Shown here: one piece after another, positions 1 to 8,723 of the stretch
How the letters are laid out: the number at the start of each line of letters is the position of its first letter
How positions within the stretch are numbered: the stretch's first letter is position 1
Notes under the pieces: generated by a model
What the model saw: only the letters and a program-made list of their open reading frames with translations
Database searches by the model: none
What the model was told of the DNA's origin: nothing
From: Gonium pectorale
Lineage: Eukaryota; Chlorophyta; Chlorophyceae; Chlamydomonadales; Volvocaceae
DNA length: 10,399 nt
Direction: 5' to 3'
Assembly: GCA_001584585.1 (NCBI GenBank)
Contig: LSYV01000062.1
Span: 181,844 to 192,242 of the forward strand
Position numbers and translations under genes: made by a program

Positions 1-128
1 CGGTTTCACAGGCCGACAACCACCACACCAAGACCGCCACTAAGACAGTCGTCTGCAACTCGGTGTCAGCAACGCGAACCGTTTCCCTTCTTTTATGTCC
101 CCCCCCCCGCTCCAGGCTCCCGCCCCAC
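1..128 (-). other. Intron 4 of the amidohydrolase gene, running off the left edge
   Basis: After the exon 4 donor (GAG|GTGGGG) the sequence has a run of nine C on the plus strand and no open continuation. A TTGCAG acceptor-like site at about 51-56 would open a frame reading TTVLVAVLVWWLSACET. That does not resemble the PVWLxRxDxHMxLAN-type block this family has next, so I treat the whole stretch as intron. Confidence 0.5.
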
Positions 129-1394
129 CTCGTCGAGCCACTCGCGGCTGGGCAGCCCGTCGCCCCACTCGCCCTCGTCCCACAGCCCGCCCAGCAGCCA
201 CTCCTCGTCGGGGCCCAGCGCCGCCGCCCCCGCCGCCAGCCGCGCCGCAAAGTCGGCCCGCGAGGCGGTACCCCGCAGGTCCACCCGGGACAGGCCCAGG
301 CCGCCCGGGATGATGTGGATGTGGGGGTCCACGAAACCCTGGGGGATGGGTAGGTGGCGCGGGGAGATGGGAGGAGAGTAGAACAGTGCAGATGGGAGGG
401 AAAGGGGCGGGGTGGGTGGGTGGCCACGTCAACCCACATCGCTAAACGCCAAACCATATCGCTAACCTCGGACTCAGCGGATCTCGGCCGTACGGCGCCA
501 ACGCCAGCGCTGGTCGCTTCAACTCAGTCCCGACGCGTGCTCATCATCAAGCCGTCGTGCTCTCAACGCGATTGGGTCCCATCTGCCGGGATGTTGCACT
601 GGCGGGAAGACCAGTACGCCTGCACCGGTGTTGCTAGCCCCTGAACACCCCTGGTCGCGGTCCCCAACGCCCAGATAACGTTCAACCCTGCGAGGGCTTA
701 CCGGAACCATAAAGGCGCCGCCCAGGTCGTGCAGCACCACCTCCGCCGCTGACGACGCGGTTGTGTGCGCCTCAGCTGTCGCGTTTGGCCCCCGCCCCTC
801 AGGCCGCTGCGTCAACTGCGCCAGGCGGCGGCCGACGTCCTCCCGGGAGCCCACCGCGGCGACCAGGCCGCCCCGTACCAGCAACGCGGACGCAAAGGGA
901 ACCTGAGGGTGCCGCAGCAACGGTGTGAAAGGGGTACTGCGCCCAGGGGGGAAGGATCGGGAGCCGCGCAGAACAGAGGGGGGCTCCGTGCCGCACTTCT
1001 TTTGCGCGACACCGCCAAGCCACCCTCAAGCCCGTTACCCGGCTCACCGAGTCGTCAGCGGTCCAGAAAGTGGCGTTGTGGAAGAGATGGAAGCGGGAGT
1101 CCGCATGATGGCCTGGCGCCTCGGCACGGAGGCTGGAGAGCAAGGGCTACGTGCAGAGGGCGGTAAGGTGTAGGGAGCGTTGAACTGAGTTAGTTCGGGG
1201 AGCGGGCGACTGGCGATGCCCGCGGGGTTCCGGTGGCGTGCATCGTCCGCGCGCGGCAGGGGGAGTGAGCCTACCTGCTCATCAACGTCTTCCTGGCGCC
1301 TCCCCGCAAGAGCAGCACCAGAAATAGCTGCCAGTACGAGGAGGACTGTCGACAGGTAACGCAGGTGTTGAGCTGCGCCTTGCGGTGCAGCCAT
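129..1394 (-). CDS. LAF3/YtcJ-like amidohydrolase (amidohydrolase family 3), 5' part only, four exons, membrane-anchored
   Basis: Exons, read leftward: 1394-1275, 1146-1048, 902-702 and 338-129. All junctions are phase 0, with donors GTAGGC, GTGAGC, GTAAGC and GTGGGG. This gives 210 residues; the rest lies past the left edge. Residues 12-30 are a hydrophobic segment (YLSTVLLVLAAISGAALA), so I infer a signal anchor or signal peptide. Residues 60-82 (FHLFHNATFWTADDS joined to VPFASALLVRGG) form the first beta strands of the composite amidohydrolase fold. Exon 3 ends in GGAFMVP and exon 4 opens with GFVDPHIHIIPGG, whose HxH (H146, H148) is the first metal-binding pair of the superfamily. Further on come VDLRG, a W-rich WLLGGLWDEGEWGDGLP stretch and REWLDE, as in Arabidopsis LAF3, which also has an N-terminal hydrophobic anchor. 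The family hydrolyses amide-type bonds with bound metal; substrate unknown. Exon 3 carries a polar insertion (residues 104-125). An in-frame TAA at 1460-1458 precedes ATG 1394, and no in-frame ATG lies between. The exon 2 acceptor could instead be CGAG at 1120. The family call is firm; the LAF3 orthology is inferred. Confidence 0.82.
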
Positions 1395-3050
1395 GGCAGC
1401 CCGGGCCGACGCGGGACCCCGTTGCGAGCCCGAGCAGGCCGGACAGGCAATTGCAGGTTATGGATAAGCCAGTCAAGCCGTGTGACTACGAGTCTACATG
1501 GGCTTTTCTTGGGTCTCGGCAAACCGTTGGAACGGTTGGTTTCTCTTTTGGCGCGCAAATTTATTGAAGGCTGGCACAACGTCGGGATAATTTTACCATC
1601 AGGATTAGATTCCAGGCGCATGCAGCAAACCAGCTCCATGCTGGGCTGACGGTCCCAAGGTTCCAAGGTTGCTCGCGTGGTGCAACAAAGGCGTCCTCGG
1701 TGTGCTCTGGGCGGGTAGACACGGCAAATGGACATGGGCGCCTTCTGCTCCTTGCCACCTGTGCACGCCTTTTTGTGCTCTGCGCGGTGTGCGGATAGAG
1801 TTTGCAGTTCACTCCGAAGAGGCGCTGGCGGCGGTGGGGGCTGGGGACGCAAGCGCCTCCGCGCGGGCCTTCCGCGCGCAATTAACTGCAGCCGCAGCGG
1901 ACTGCCGTGCCGCCGTCGGCCCCACTCACCGTGCAAGCCACGCATTTGACCCAATACGCCGGCAGGACGTCAACGTGTCAGCCCCGCCTGCCCTGCCAAC
2001 AGAGATTGATATGCGTACGGCACAACAGCGGCCCTCTTGAGGTTAGACCCTAAAGGCAGCAAACGCACAACAAGACGTAACCATCGCTCACTAGCCGACA
2101 GGGCTACTTCCCCCACAATGAACCAAACAGGACTGCTTTGGCTCACATTATGATTACTAATTCTTGTTACAAGGACACCCGCTCGTACCCGCTTCAGCTG
2201 GATGCACCCAGTAACCCGCCAGAAACCGATCCAATCCGATCATCGGCGTAAGTCGGGCTTCAGACTCTACATCCCAGCAGTTAGCTATGAATTCCGACCC
2301 CGGACATACCGGGCCTCTCTCCGGGAATCATCTAAGATGTACGGCGCACAGCTTGCGCTACCTTGCAGTACGCTGTAGACGTACGCGTAACTGTGGAGCG
2401 TCGTCGCCGCCAGCTGCGTATCGTATTTTCAACGGATGCGTTCCAACTGATTGCAAGCTCAATACCCTAGCCTGCACTCTGCCTGTTGCTAGCCTTCGGC
2501 GGCAATATAGGTCCACCTACAGATGCCAACTACAATCCAGGCAAACAAGCATGGGGGCCAGCGGCCATCTCGTGCTGTGACATCCGCACGCACCGGCTGC
2601 CGCTGGCCTTGATACACGAGTCGCGGCGCGCCATTCACGTACAGATGCTTACACTACTGGTACTTGCGATCTGACGGGTACCCTCCCGAGGGTTAAAGCC
2701 GAATGGAACTCACGCGTCCCCCCGAGACGCAGCCGGCTGTGCCACATACCCGCCGCTTGACACCCCTGGACAACGCCGCAGTCCCGGAGCCGCTGGACAA
2801 TGAGGGGGGGCGTTGGGCGGGTTCAGGGTCGGGGAAAACACACCCGCTCCAAGCGACGAGCACTGAACACCTGTAGACGTGCCTCACATTTTCAAACGCG
2901 GACGGAGGCTTCCTGTAGCGGCCGTGCCCGTCTGGCCCTGAAGGGCCCGATGCCGGACTGTAGGCCCCGACAAATGGGCTCTGGCCGCCCTCCTCGGCCT
3001 ATTTCCATTAATGAACTTGCGAACTGCTTCCCGTAAGAGCAACAGTGCCA
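1395..3050. other. Spacer between the 5' end of the amidohydrolase gene and the 3' end of the large helical-protein gene
   Basis: I see no protein or RNA gene here. Open frames on both strands have no family resemblance and ordinary composition. The part nearest 1394 should hold the promoter and 5' UTR of the amidohydrolase. On the minus strand it contains an AT-rich TATA-like CAATAAATTTG near 1556-1566, a 7-bp dyad at 1522-1537, and the 13-mer CCTGATGGTAAAA at 1603-1591. A perfect splice-donor consensus (G|GTGAGT, minus strand, GT at 1929-1928) could belong to a 5' UTR exon. G+C is visibly lower than in the exons. Another TGTAA on the minus strand lies at 2171-2167, and one at 2653-2649. Confidence 0.5.
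1522..1537. promoter_or_regulatory. Myb-core-like dyad AACCGTT-GG-AACGGTT upstream of the amidohydrolase start
   Basis: Two 7-base arms, AACCGTT (1522-1528) and AACGGTT (1531-1537), are exact reverse complements around a GG spacer. They sit about 130 nt upstream of ATG 1394. The arms contain the AACNG core bound by Myb-type proteins in plants and algae. A palindrome of this size can occur by chance in 10 kb, so the regulatory role is a guess. Confidence 0.25.
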
Positions 3051-3065
3051 ATTCATGTATCATGG

Positions 3066-3077
3066 TTACAGTTTACA
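3066..3077 (-). terminator. Doubled TGTAA poly(A) signal for the large helical-protein gene
   Basis: Read on the minus strand this is TGTAAACTGTAA, two copies of the volvocine poly(A) signal seven bases apart. They are the first TGTAA motifs I find after the stop codon of the gene at 3947-3945. Cleavage some 10-20 nt further on, near 3050, would give a 3' UTR of about 890 nt, within the range common for Chlamydomonas. This assignment assumes a volvocine alga. Confidence 0.5.
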
Positions 3078-3944
3078 CGTCCGTCAAAGCCGGGGGGGCC
3101 ATGGACGAATTGCGAATATGTTCTGGATCATGAGATGATCCAGAACACCTCATTGCGGGAGAACACCACGCAAATCCGTAGACCTGCAGCGGACACCTGT
3201 CCTCCTTATTGGTCTACCGATGGCGGCGCGCTCAGCCCTAGTGGGCCTCACCCAGCTCACCAGCGCGGGCGCTCCTCATCGGCTTATTGCAGCAGCCGGG
3301 TCGTCACCCACGGCGAGGCCGCGTCCGTCCCGCACAGCAGCTCGCGGCACGCCTCGATTCTGCTCCCTGGTTCACAACCAGAACGGGAGCGCCCTCTGCC
3401 CTTCACCCAAATGAGTCTCCGTTCTGACAGTTCTCGGCAGCGCCATGCGCCGAATAGGCAATGCTTACCTCGCCCACACCGTCTACCCTAGGGCGGCCAG
3501 GCGCAATGCCGGTGCTAGACCGACGCCGCGACTCCGCAGCCTCAGCCCTCACGCATCCCCGCCTGCATCCCTGCCACTTCACACCTGTACTCTTGAGGAC
3601 CTGGAACCCATCCTCGACTGCAGCCACTTCCGGCTATCGCTGGCCTGCGATAGACGCGAGTCCGATATGTCAGTGACCCCGAGATGCAGACGTGGCTCCG
3701 TACGTTCCACCCCTCTGTCCTTGCATCCGGAGACTGCACCCTGCCCTCCAACCGTGCGCAAAGCGGCGCCGTAAGTACCCCCAGGTACCCCAGCACGGCA
3801 TGAGCCACACGCCCCCAATGCGCCTCGCCGCTACCGCCGCACCGTCCTCAAGGACCCGTAATGGCTATGCCGCCACGCGTGCCCCTGCAGCTCAAGCCGG
3901 TACCCACCCCCCATGTCATGCAAATGAAAGCAAGCTCTTATTCG
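3078..3944 (-). other. Probable 3' UTR of the large helical-protein gene
   Basis: The stretch between the TAA stop at 3947-3945 and the doubled TGTAA contains no supportable gene on either strand. Short frames here are proline- and arginine-rich and resemble nothing. The one clear structure is the inverted repeat at 3119-3147. I infer UTR status from position and from the lack of any nearer TGTAA. Confidence 0.45.
3119..3147. repeat. Perfect 13-bp inverted repeat with a 3-nt loop
   Basis: Arms TGTTCTGGATCAT (3119-3131) and ATGATCCAGAACA (3135-3147) are exact reverse complements separated by GAG. In a minus-strand transcript of the neighbouring gene it would fold into a 13-bp stem with loop CUC, ending about 42 nt before the doubled TGTAA. 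It could be a 3' UTR stability or processing element, a protein-binding site on DNA, or the relic of a small inverted-repeat element. Nothing in the sequence decides between these. Confidence 0.75.
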
Positions 3945-6900
3945 TTATCCACGGATGAGCTCCCTGGCGCGGGACGGGGCCAGCAGCGTGCCCGCCGAGC
4001 TCCACCAGGAGCCCCAGATGCCGAGCGGCACCTCCACCGGGCCGCTCCGGGGCCCATCCCCACCGCACGCCGCCTCGACCGCCTCCAGGAGCTGCAGCCG
4101 CGGCACGGCGCCCCCTGGCCCCAGCACCGACCGGAGCAGCGCGATCGTGGGCAGGGGCCCGCCGCGGCCGCGCCCCGCCGCTGCGGTTCGGTCGGCCGCG
4201 GCCACCATCCGGGCCAGCTCGCCAGGCGCCCAGGTCCCCAGGGCCGCGAGGGCCTGGGCCACGATGCCACTCAACGACTGTATGCGCTCGGGAACTCCCT
4301 CCCCGGCGCCGTTGCCGGCAACCCCGGCATTGCCCACCTCGTCCAGCTGCTCCAGCGCCGCACCCAGCAGCGCTGGCAGCCGCAGCTCCACCAGTAGCAG
4401 ATGCCGCCAGGACGCCGCGTCGCCGCTGGCAGCGCCTCCACCGCTGCCGCTGGCGACCTTGTCCCCATCACTGGCGTCGCAGCGGTCGCCACTGCCGCTG
4501 GCCATGTTGCCATCGGCTGCGTTGCGGCCGCCGTCGCCTTCTACCCCTGCGCTGGTGGCGCGGGCTGCCGCAGCCGCCAGCAGCGGGACGGCGGAGACCA
4601 ACAGGGCAAGGCTATTCTCCACCAGCTCCTCGCCGCCCCACCCCCGCGTCAGCGGCCGCAGCACCAGCAGCAGGCGCGCGGCCTCGGGCAGCACGCAAGC
4701 TAGTAAGGCAGCGGGGAGCTCGCGGCCCGGGCGGTGGTCCATCAGGTACAGGACGGCGGTCTCACTCGCCAGCCGCAGCACTAAGGGAGCCTCGGAGAGG
4801 AGTCCCTGGGCCTGCAGCGCTGCGAGCCGCCCCGCAGCGCCCGATCCGCTCAAAGCGAGTGCGGCCGCGTGCCCACGGGACAGGTCCGCCAATGCGGCCA
4901 CCAGCGACATCGCCTCGCGCGTCTCACCGAACGCCAGCAGCTGGACCCAAACCGCCGTCCTGAACGTCTCCGAGGGGACGTCAATGAGCGCTCTGGCGCC
5001 GCCCCCAGGCCCCCAGGCCGCCCGCAGGAAGGCTGCGAGGCACGGCAGGTAACCGGCGTCCAGGGCGGCGGCCACGTCGGGGCCGGGCGGGGAGGCGGTG
5101 GCTGCAAGGCGGGCAGGCAGAGGGGAGCTTGGCTTAGGGCAAGTTAGAGGGACTTGCCTTGGGCGCAAGGCACACAGGGGACTGCTTTAGGCACCAGGTC
5201 CTCAGACACAAGACTGGCATGGGCGCTTGCGTCACACTCCCATACCTTCCGTACGCGTTTCACCCTAGCCACCTCACGCGCTCTTCATATGCTCCCCGGT
5301 GCCGTACAACGTGGTGATGTAGCAGCGCAGCTGACTCCCCCACATACTCTCGTTGCATGCTCGTAGCTCCTCACACACCCTGTGCAGCACAGCCCTGTCC
5401 AACCACTTACCCTCCGGCATGTCAAGCAAAAGCAACACCGTGCCGGTCTCTTTCAGCAGCTCGGCTGCGTCCCCATCCGCGAAGTCGTTGGCCGGGTCTG
5501 TGAGGACCTCAGTCGCAGCAGCGATCGTCGCCCGCCACCAGCGGCCCAGCCGGCTGCACAGCGCTGGCGGCAGGCTGGGCAGCCGCAGGGCGTCCTCTCC
5601 CGCCAGCATCACCCGCCCGCATCGAAGGGACTGTACGGCCAGCTGTAGTGACTCCACCCGGGATAGCGCCCACGGATGAGCGCGCCTTCTGGCGGCGGCG
5701 CCGGCCTGGGTTGCCGTGCCTGCCCTGGCTTTAGCCGCCTCCGCCAGACGGAGGCAGACCTCGAACCCCGCCGTCGTGTTCAGCGGCGGGGCGGCGGTCG
5801 AGAGCTCCAGCCGCTGCCGCACCGCCGCCACCTCCTTCGCGTGCGCAGCTTTGTCAGGCAGTCCCGCCGCGCCCCCCAGATCCCCCTGCCGCTGCTCCAG
5901 CAGGCTCAGCTCCCGGCGGTAGAGGGCCCGCAGCGGACGGCTGGCCACCAGTGCAGCGTCGTCGGCGAGGGTGCCACCGAGCACCGCCGCCAGCCGCTGC
6001 CGCTCTAGGCGCACCGTGTCCCCCCAGGCTCCCAGGCATGCCAAAAGCGCACTACGGGGCTCTTCGCCCTCCAGGAGCGAGCGCGGCGGCCGCCGGTCCG
6101 CCGGCAGCATGCCGTACGTCGTTCCATCGCCGTCCAGGTCGGCGCAGGCGCTGACAATCTGGCTGGCGAGGTAGTATGACAGGCAGGGGCTGGACGGCAG
6201 CAGGCGGCAGAGCGCGTCGCTGCAAACTCTCCGGAACATCATCCATGCATCTTCGAAGAGTCTCCGTGTAAAATCTAGTGCCATTTGCTGCGTGGCGTGC
6301 GGCTGGGAGAAAGCTGACGCCGCCAGCAGCAGCAGCCGCGCCCAGTGCTCCAGCAGGGCGCTGTGGGTAACCCCGGATGCGAGCATCTGGCGAAGCCGGT
6401 CCAGTGCGGCCTCTCGCTCCGGCAGAGCACGCGTCATCACAATGGGAAGGAGCACCATTCTCCCCACGACTAGCATTTGCTCCTGGGCTTGCTTAAGCGC
6501 TTGCTTGGCCCACTTGGCGCGGGTGTGGGCGCATCCCGCCACGTCCTGCGCTGCGCACGTCCTCGCCGCCTGGGCCGCGAAGAAGCCAGGGGTTTGCGTC
6601 TCGACAAGTGTGCATGCGATGATCATGCTGCGGCGGTCGGCGACACGTTCCGTGTCGCGACACGCTGATGCCATCGCCCTGCGCAGCTCGGCGTACACCA
6701 GGCCCAAGCTTGATGACGTATCGTCATAGTGCAGGGCTTCGATGAAAAGACGGAGCAGGCCCGGGATGCTGTCCTCGTCGATCAGCAGCCAGAGCGACTG
6801 TTCTCCCTCAGCCGCTACGGTGGCGTCCCTGGCCGCAGCACGCAGCTGATCCGCATGCAGTCGTATGCCAGCTCCCGAGGCGAGGACTTGGCGACCAAGA

Positions 6901-7001
6901 GCGCTGAGCCGCGCAACTGCGCTCGCACTTCTCTGACCAGGCAGCTTCAAGGCCATGAGCTTCTGAAGCAAGAGGAACCAATCGGGGCTACCGGCCAGGT
7001 T
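3945..7001 (-). CDS. Large alanine/leucine-rich helical protein of unknown function, two exons visible
   Basis: Exons 7001-5411 and 5101-3945 (stop TAA 3947-3945) encode about 915 residues. The donor G|GTAAGT at 5411/5410 leaves one base of a codon. The acceptor, a long pyrimidine run ending TTGCAG at 5102, supplies the other two, joining DMPE to A-TASPPGPDVAAALDAGYL. The exon opens with NLAGSPDWFLLLQKLMALKLP after a TTTTTT-tract acceptor ending CATAG; an in-frame TAG lies just before it. If that acceptor is wrong, the first in-frame ATG is at 6956. Amphipathic Leu/Ala/Arg helices run throughout (for example SLWLLIDEDSIPGLLRLFIEAL, about residues 69-90). A block such as ALDAGYLPCLAAFLRAAW (about 541-558) is reminiscent of armadillo-type helical repeats. 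Residues about 712-762 are a Gly/Ser/Asp/Ala linker. I see no signal peptide, transmembrane segment or catalytic motif. I recognise no named family; it resembles the large unannotated paralogous proteins of volvocine algae, from memory only. Confidence 0.7.
4405..4560 (-). repeat. Low-complexity Gly/Ser/Asp/Ala linker coding region with a duplicated ASGSG unit
   Basis: Within exon 2 of the large helical protein the translation becomes hydrophilic and repetitive, with MASGSGDRCDASDGDK followed by VASGSGGGAASGDAASW. The near-identical plus-strand copies at 4441-4454 and 4490-4503 (CTGCCGCTGGC core) underlie the two ASGSG units. It separates two helical blocks and is probably a flexible linker grown by slippage; its length is likely to vary between strains. 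Confidence 0.6.
5102..5410 (-). other. Phase-1 intron of the large helical-protein gene, with open frame at its 5' end
   Basis: The intron is 309 nt, with a GTAAGT donor, a CTAAC branch-point-like motif about 45 nt before the acceptor, a CCCCTCTGCCTGCCCGCC tract, and a CAG acceptor. The upstream reading frame stays open into it for 45 codons (KWLDRAVLHRVCEELRACN and on, ending HMKSA) before TGA at 5276-5274. Codons there include TTG, AGG, CTA, CGA and GCA, less biased than in the flanking exons, which favours an intron over an exon. Confidence 0.65.
6641..6664. repeat. CGACACG triple palindrome inside coding sequence
   Basis: CGACACG (6641-6647), CGTGTCG (6651-6657) and CGACACG (6658-6664) lie side by side. 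They form an 8-bp stem around TTC (6640-6658) and, alternatively, a perfect 14-bp palindrome at 6651-6664. It encodes ordinary residues (around ACRDTERVADRR) of the large helical protein, so a separate function is doubtful. Confidence 0.5.
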
Positions 7002-7177
7002 CTATGTTCAAAAAACAGGGTCTCCACGAGGACCATCAACTTGCCCTGCAGACACGTTCGCAAGGTTAATTGGCATAGCTACCTGTAGGCCGTGATGTAC
7101 ACTATAATGATTCACGGAGTGCTGATCCTAGCGTATCGTACTTGCCCGTAGCTCACCTTTGCACCTTTCGTCCGTAC

Positions 7178-7204
7178 ACCATCAGGGTTTTACCATCAGG
7201 GTTT
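7178..7204. repeat. Tandem 14-base repeat, two copies
   Basis: ACCATCAGGGTTT occurs at 7178-7190 and again at 7192-7204, separated by one T, giving a 14-base period. The 13-mer TTTTACCATCAGG also occurs at 1591-1603, upstream of the amidohydrolase start. In both places it lies some 200-250 nt upstream of a candidate minus-strand ATG (1394 and 6956). Confidence 0.6.
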
Positions 7205-8118
7205 CACAGAGCCACGAGGGCCCTACGCATATGTGCGACGCAACAGCCTCCCCCTACAAAAGACTGATACAAACAAGCGACCTGCTACGACCGCACGGAG
7301 TACTAATTCCAACACCAACACCCACAGGCCCGCCCAGGCGGCCGTGCATGCAGCCGGATACGGAACGGCGCGTCGCCCCGCCTCGCGCACCCAGGCTGGC
7401 CAAAGGACGCCTCAAGGCCGGTGCGGTCCCTGCATCCTTGTGCTGGTACGGCGGAGGCTTCAGCACAGCTGCCGTACCAATGGCGACACGCCGTCTGAAT
7501 TCCATCTAAAGCAGTTATGACACTAGGACCCCGGACCAGCTAACAGTATGCCGACGATGCCAGGAAGAAGTACGAAGAGTGCGAGTACCGATGTATTGTG
7601 GCATGTGTGAATACTATGGCCCTACAGAGCCCAATCCCGGGTGGCAGCATCCGCTGCCTTGCTTACCAATCAGTATGATCGTGTGGCGTCGCAGTTGCCG
7701 TACGTGGGCCTAGCGTTGGCCATTGTGGTCCACATTCAGGACGCTCTTGTGGCGTGGATGTGCTGGGGTCAGCCTGGTCAGCATATACGAGGGTCGCGCC
7801 TCCAGGTGTGTTTTCTGCATTTTTTTGTGTGTGCGCAACATCGTGCAAAACATCCTAGACGACAGTCCACGGACCCTCAGCCCGACCCAACAAGTAAACA
7901 CCGAAGAACTTCAAGCAGGAAGTGCTGGGCTGGGCTGGATAGCTGAGCAGAGCTGACCTCCAGACAACGGGACCGGTAGTGCAGGAATGCATGACCGCGC
8001 GAGTACTTGAAAGTGTGTGTACCGCGCTGTACGTAAAACTGACTTCCCTGGCCGCCGTGCCGTCGGCGGCTGCTTTTCCCGGGAGGGGCCTGTCTGCCTG
8101 TCTCGTCCGCCTGCCTTG

Positions 8119-8174
8119 TTCGGTTCCCGGCGCCCTACTGGAAACCGAACGGGAACGTCACACCTTCGGGTGTG
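8119..8174. repeat. Two adjacent hairpins, one with a TTCG tetraloop
   Basis: GTTCGGTT (8119-8126) pairs with AACCGAAC (8143-8150) around a 16-nt loop. Eight bases further on, CACACC (8159-8164) pairs with GGTGTG (8169-8174) around TTCG. On the plus strand the second is an extra-stable UUCG-type loop; in a minus-strand transcript the loop would read CGAA. They lie about 550 nt beyond the WD40 gene stop, so they may be in its 3' UTR. No transcript is proven here. Confidence 0.4.
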
Positions 8175-8723
8175 TATGACCGTAGAGGTAGCCTCCCTAT
8201 TTCGGCTTCTACACAATTCTTTTTGTGCCGCCGGCCCCCGCGCGGCTGCCGCCGCCCGTGGGTCCGCGGGTAGCCATACCCGGCGGCGCTGGCGTCACCT
8301 GCCGCATCGAGGCGAACCGCACTGAGCCGTTTGCACTTGCTGCTCTTTTTACGTCGCATATCGTAGCACATATGTCGTGCTAGACTCGCACGAATGAGCC
8401 CAGGTCCGAACCTCTGTACAAGTGAGCTGTGTTTGGTTGGGCCCGTCCACGTGGACCCCTCCTCCGACCCTTGGTCCCGTGGGGTCCCTGGATACCTCGC
8501 ACGCACTTTGCGCGGCCCAGCTAGTGCCGTCCCTGGCCGCCCTCCCAAGTACGCCGCCTCATCGCAGTCCACCTGCCGTGCTCTCAACCTGGCGGCGGAG
8601 GCGAGCAAGCACCGGCAGGGCACCGCCCTCCCTAGAGCTCAGTCCCTAGAGTACATGCCTCATCCATGCATCGCACAGCAAGCCCCAGGAAAAGCCCTTC
8701 GCGCGCGTGCCTCCTCGGCCCCC

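Larger units (their letters stand above)
7002..8723. other. Spacer between the large helical-protein gene and the WD40 gene; 5' end of the former is unresolved
   Basis: I can support no gene here. The right part should be the 3' UTR of the WD40 gene, although no minus-strand TGTAA occurs between 7002 and 8723. The left part should hold the first exon or promoter of the large helical-protein gene. On the minus strand there is a good donor AAAG|GTGAGC (GT at 7155-7154), an acceptor TCTGCAG ending at about 7051, and a TATA-like TTATAG near 7103-7108. None gives an ATG-initiated exon whose phase joins the 7001 acceptor. A tandem 14-mer (7178-7204) and two hairpins (8119-8174) are the only other structures I see. 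Confidence 0.5.

Noticed and set aside
1..60. A fifth exon of the amidohydrolase starting at the TTGCAG near position 51
   Set aside because: The translation lacks the block expected next in this family, so it is probably intron.
1930..1945. Tiny minus-strand exon ATG...CACG|GTGAGT (MRGLH) as the true first exon of the amidohydrolase
   Set aside because: The donor is excellent, but I find no phase-1 acceptor that joins it to the anchor-encoding exon, and ATG 1394 already follows an in-frame stop. A non-coding 5' exon remains possible.
1271..1954. A 227-codon minus-strand open frame overlapping the amidohydrolase start
   Set aside because: It is in a different frame from the exon with the signal anchor. 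Its Arg/Pro/Ser-rich translation resembles no family, and it is best explained as a GC-rich shadow frame.
3045..3491. A 148-codon plus-strand open frame in the spacer
   Set aside because: There is no recognisable domain, the composition is Ser/Pro/Arg-rich, and it spans the palindrome. It lies in the inferred 3' UTR of the gene on the other strand.
2590..3660. Similar stretches CCGGCTGCCGCTGGCCT (near 2595) and CCGGCTATCGCTGGCCT (near 3630) as a diverged dispersed repeat
   Set aside because: Similarity fades outside about 17-30 bases, consistent with chance in GC-rich DNA.
7181..7204. Telomere-like AGGGTTTT units
   Set aside because: There is only one full unit, and it is part of a 14-base tandem unlike the 8-base algal telomere repeat.
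8111..8150. A tRNA T-arm (GTTCGGTTCC)
   Set aside because: It lacks the TTCRANNC T-loop pattern, and no acceptor or anticodon stem could be folded around it.
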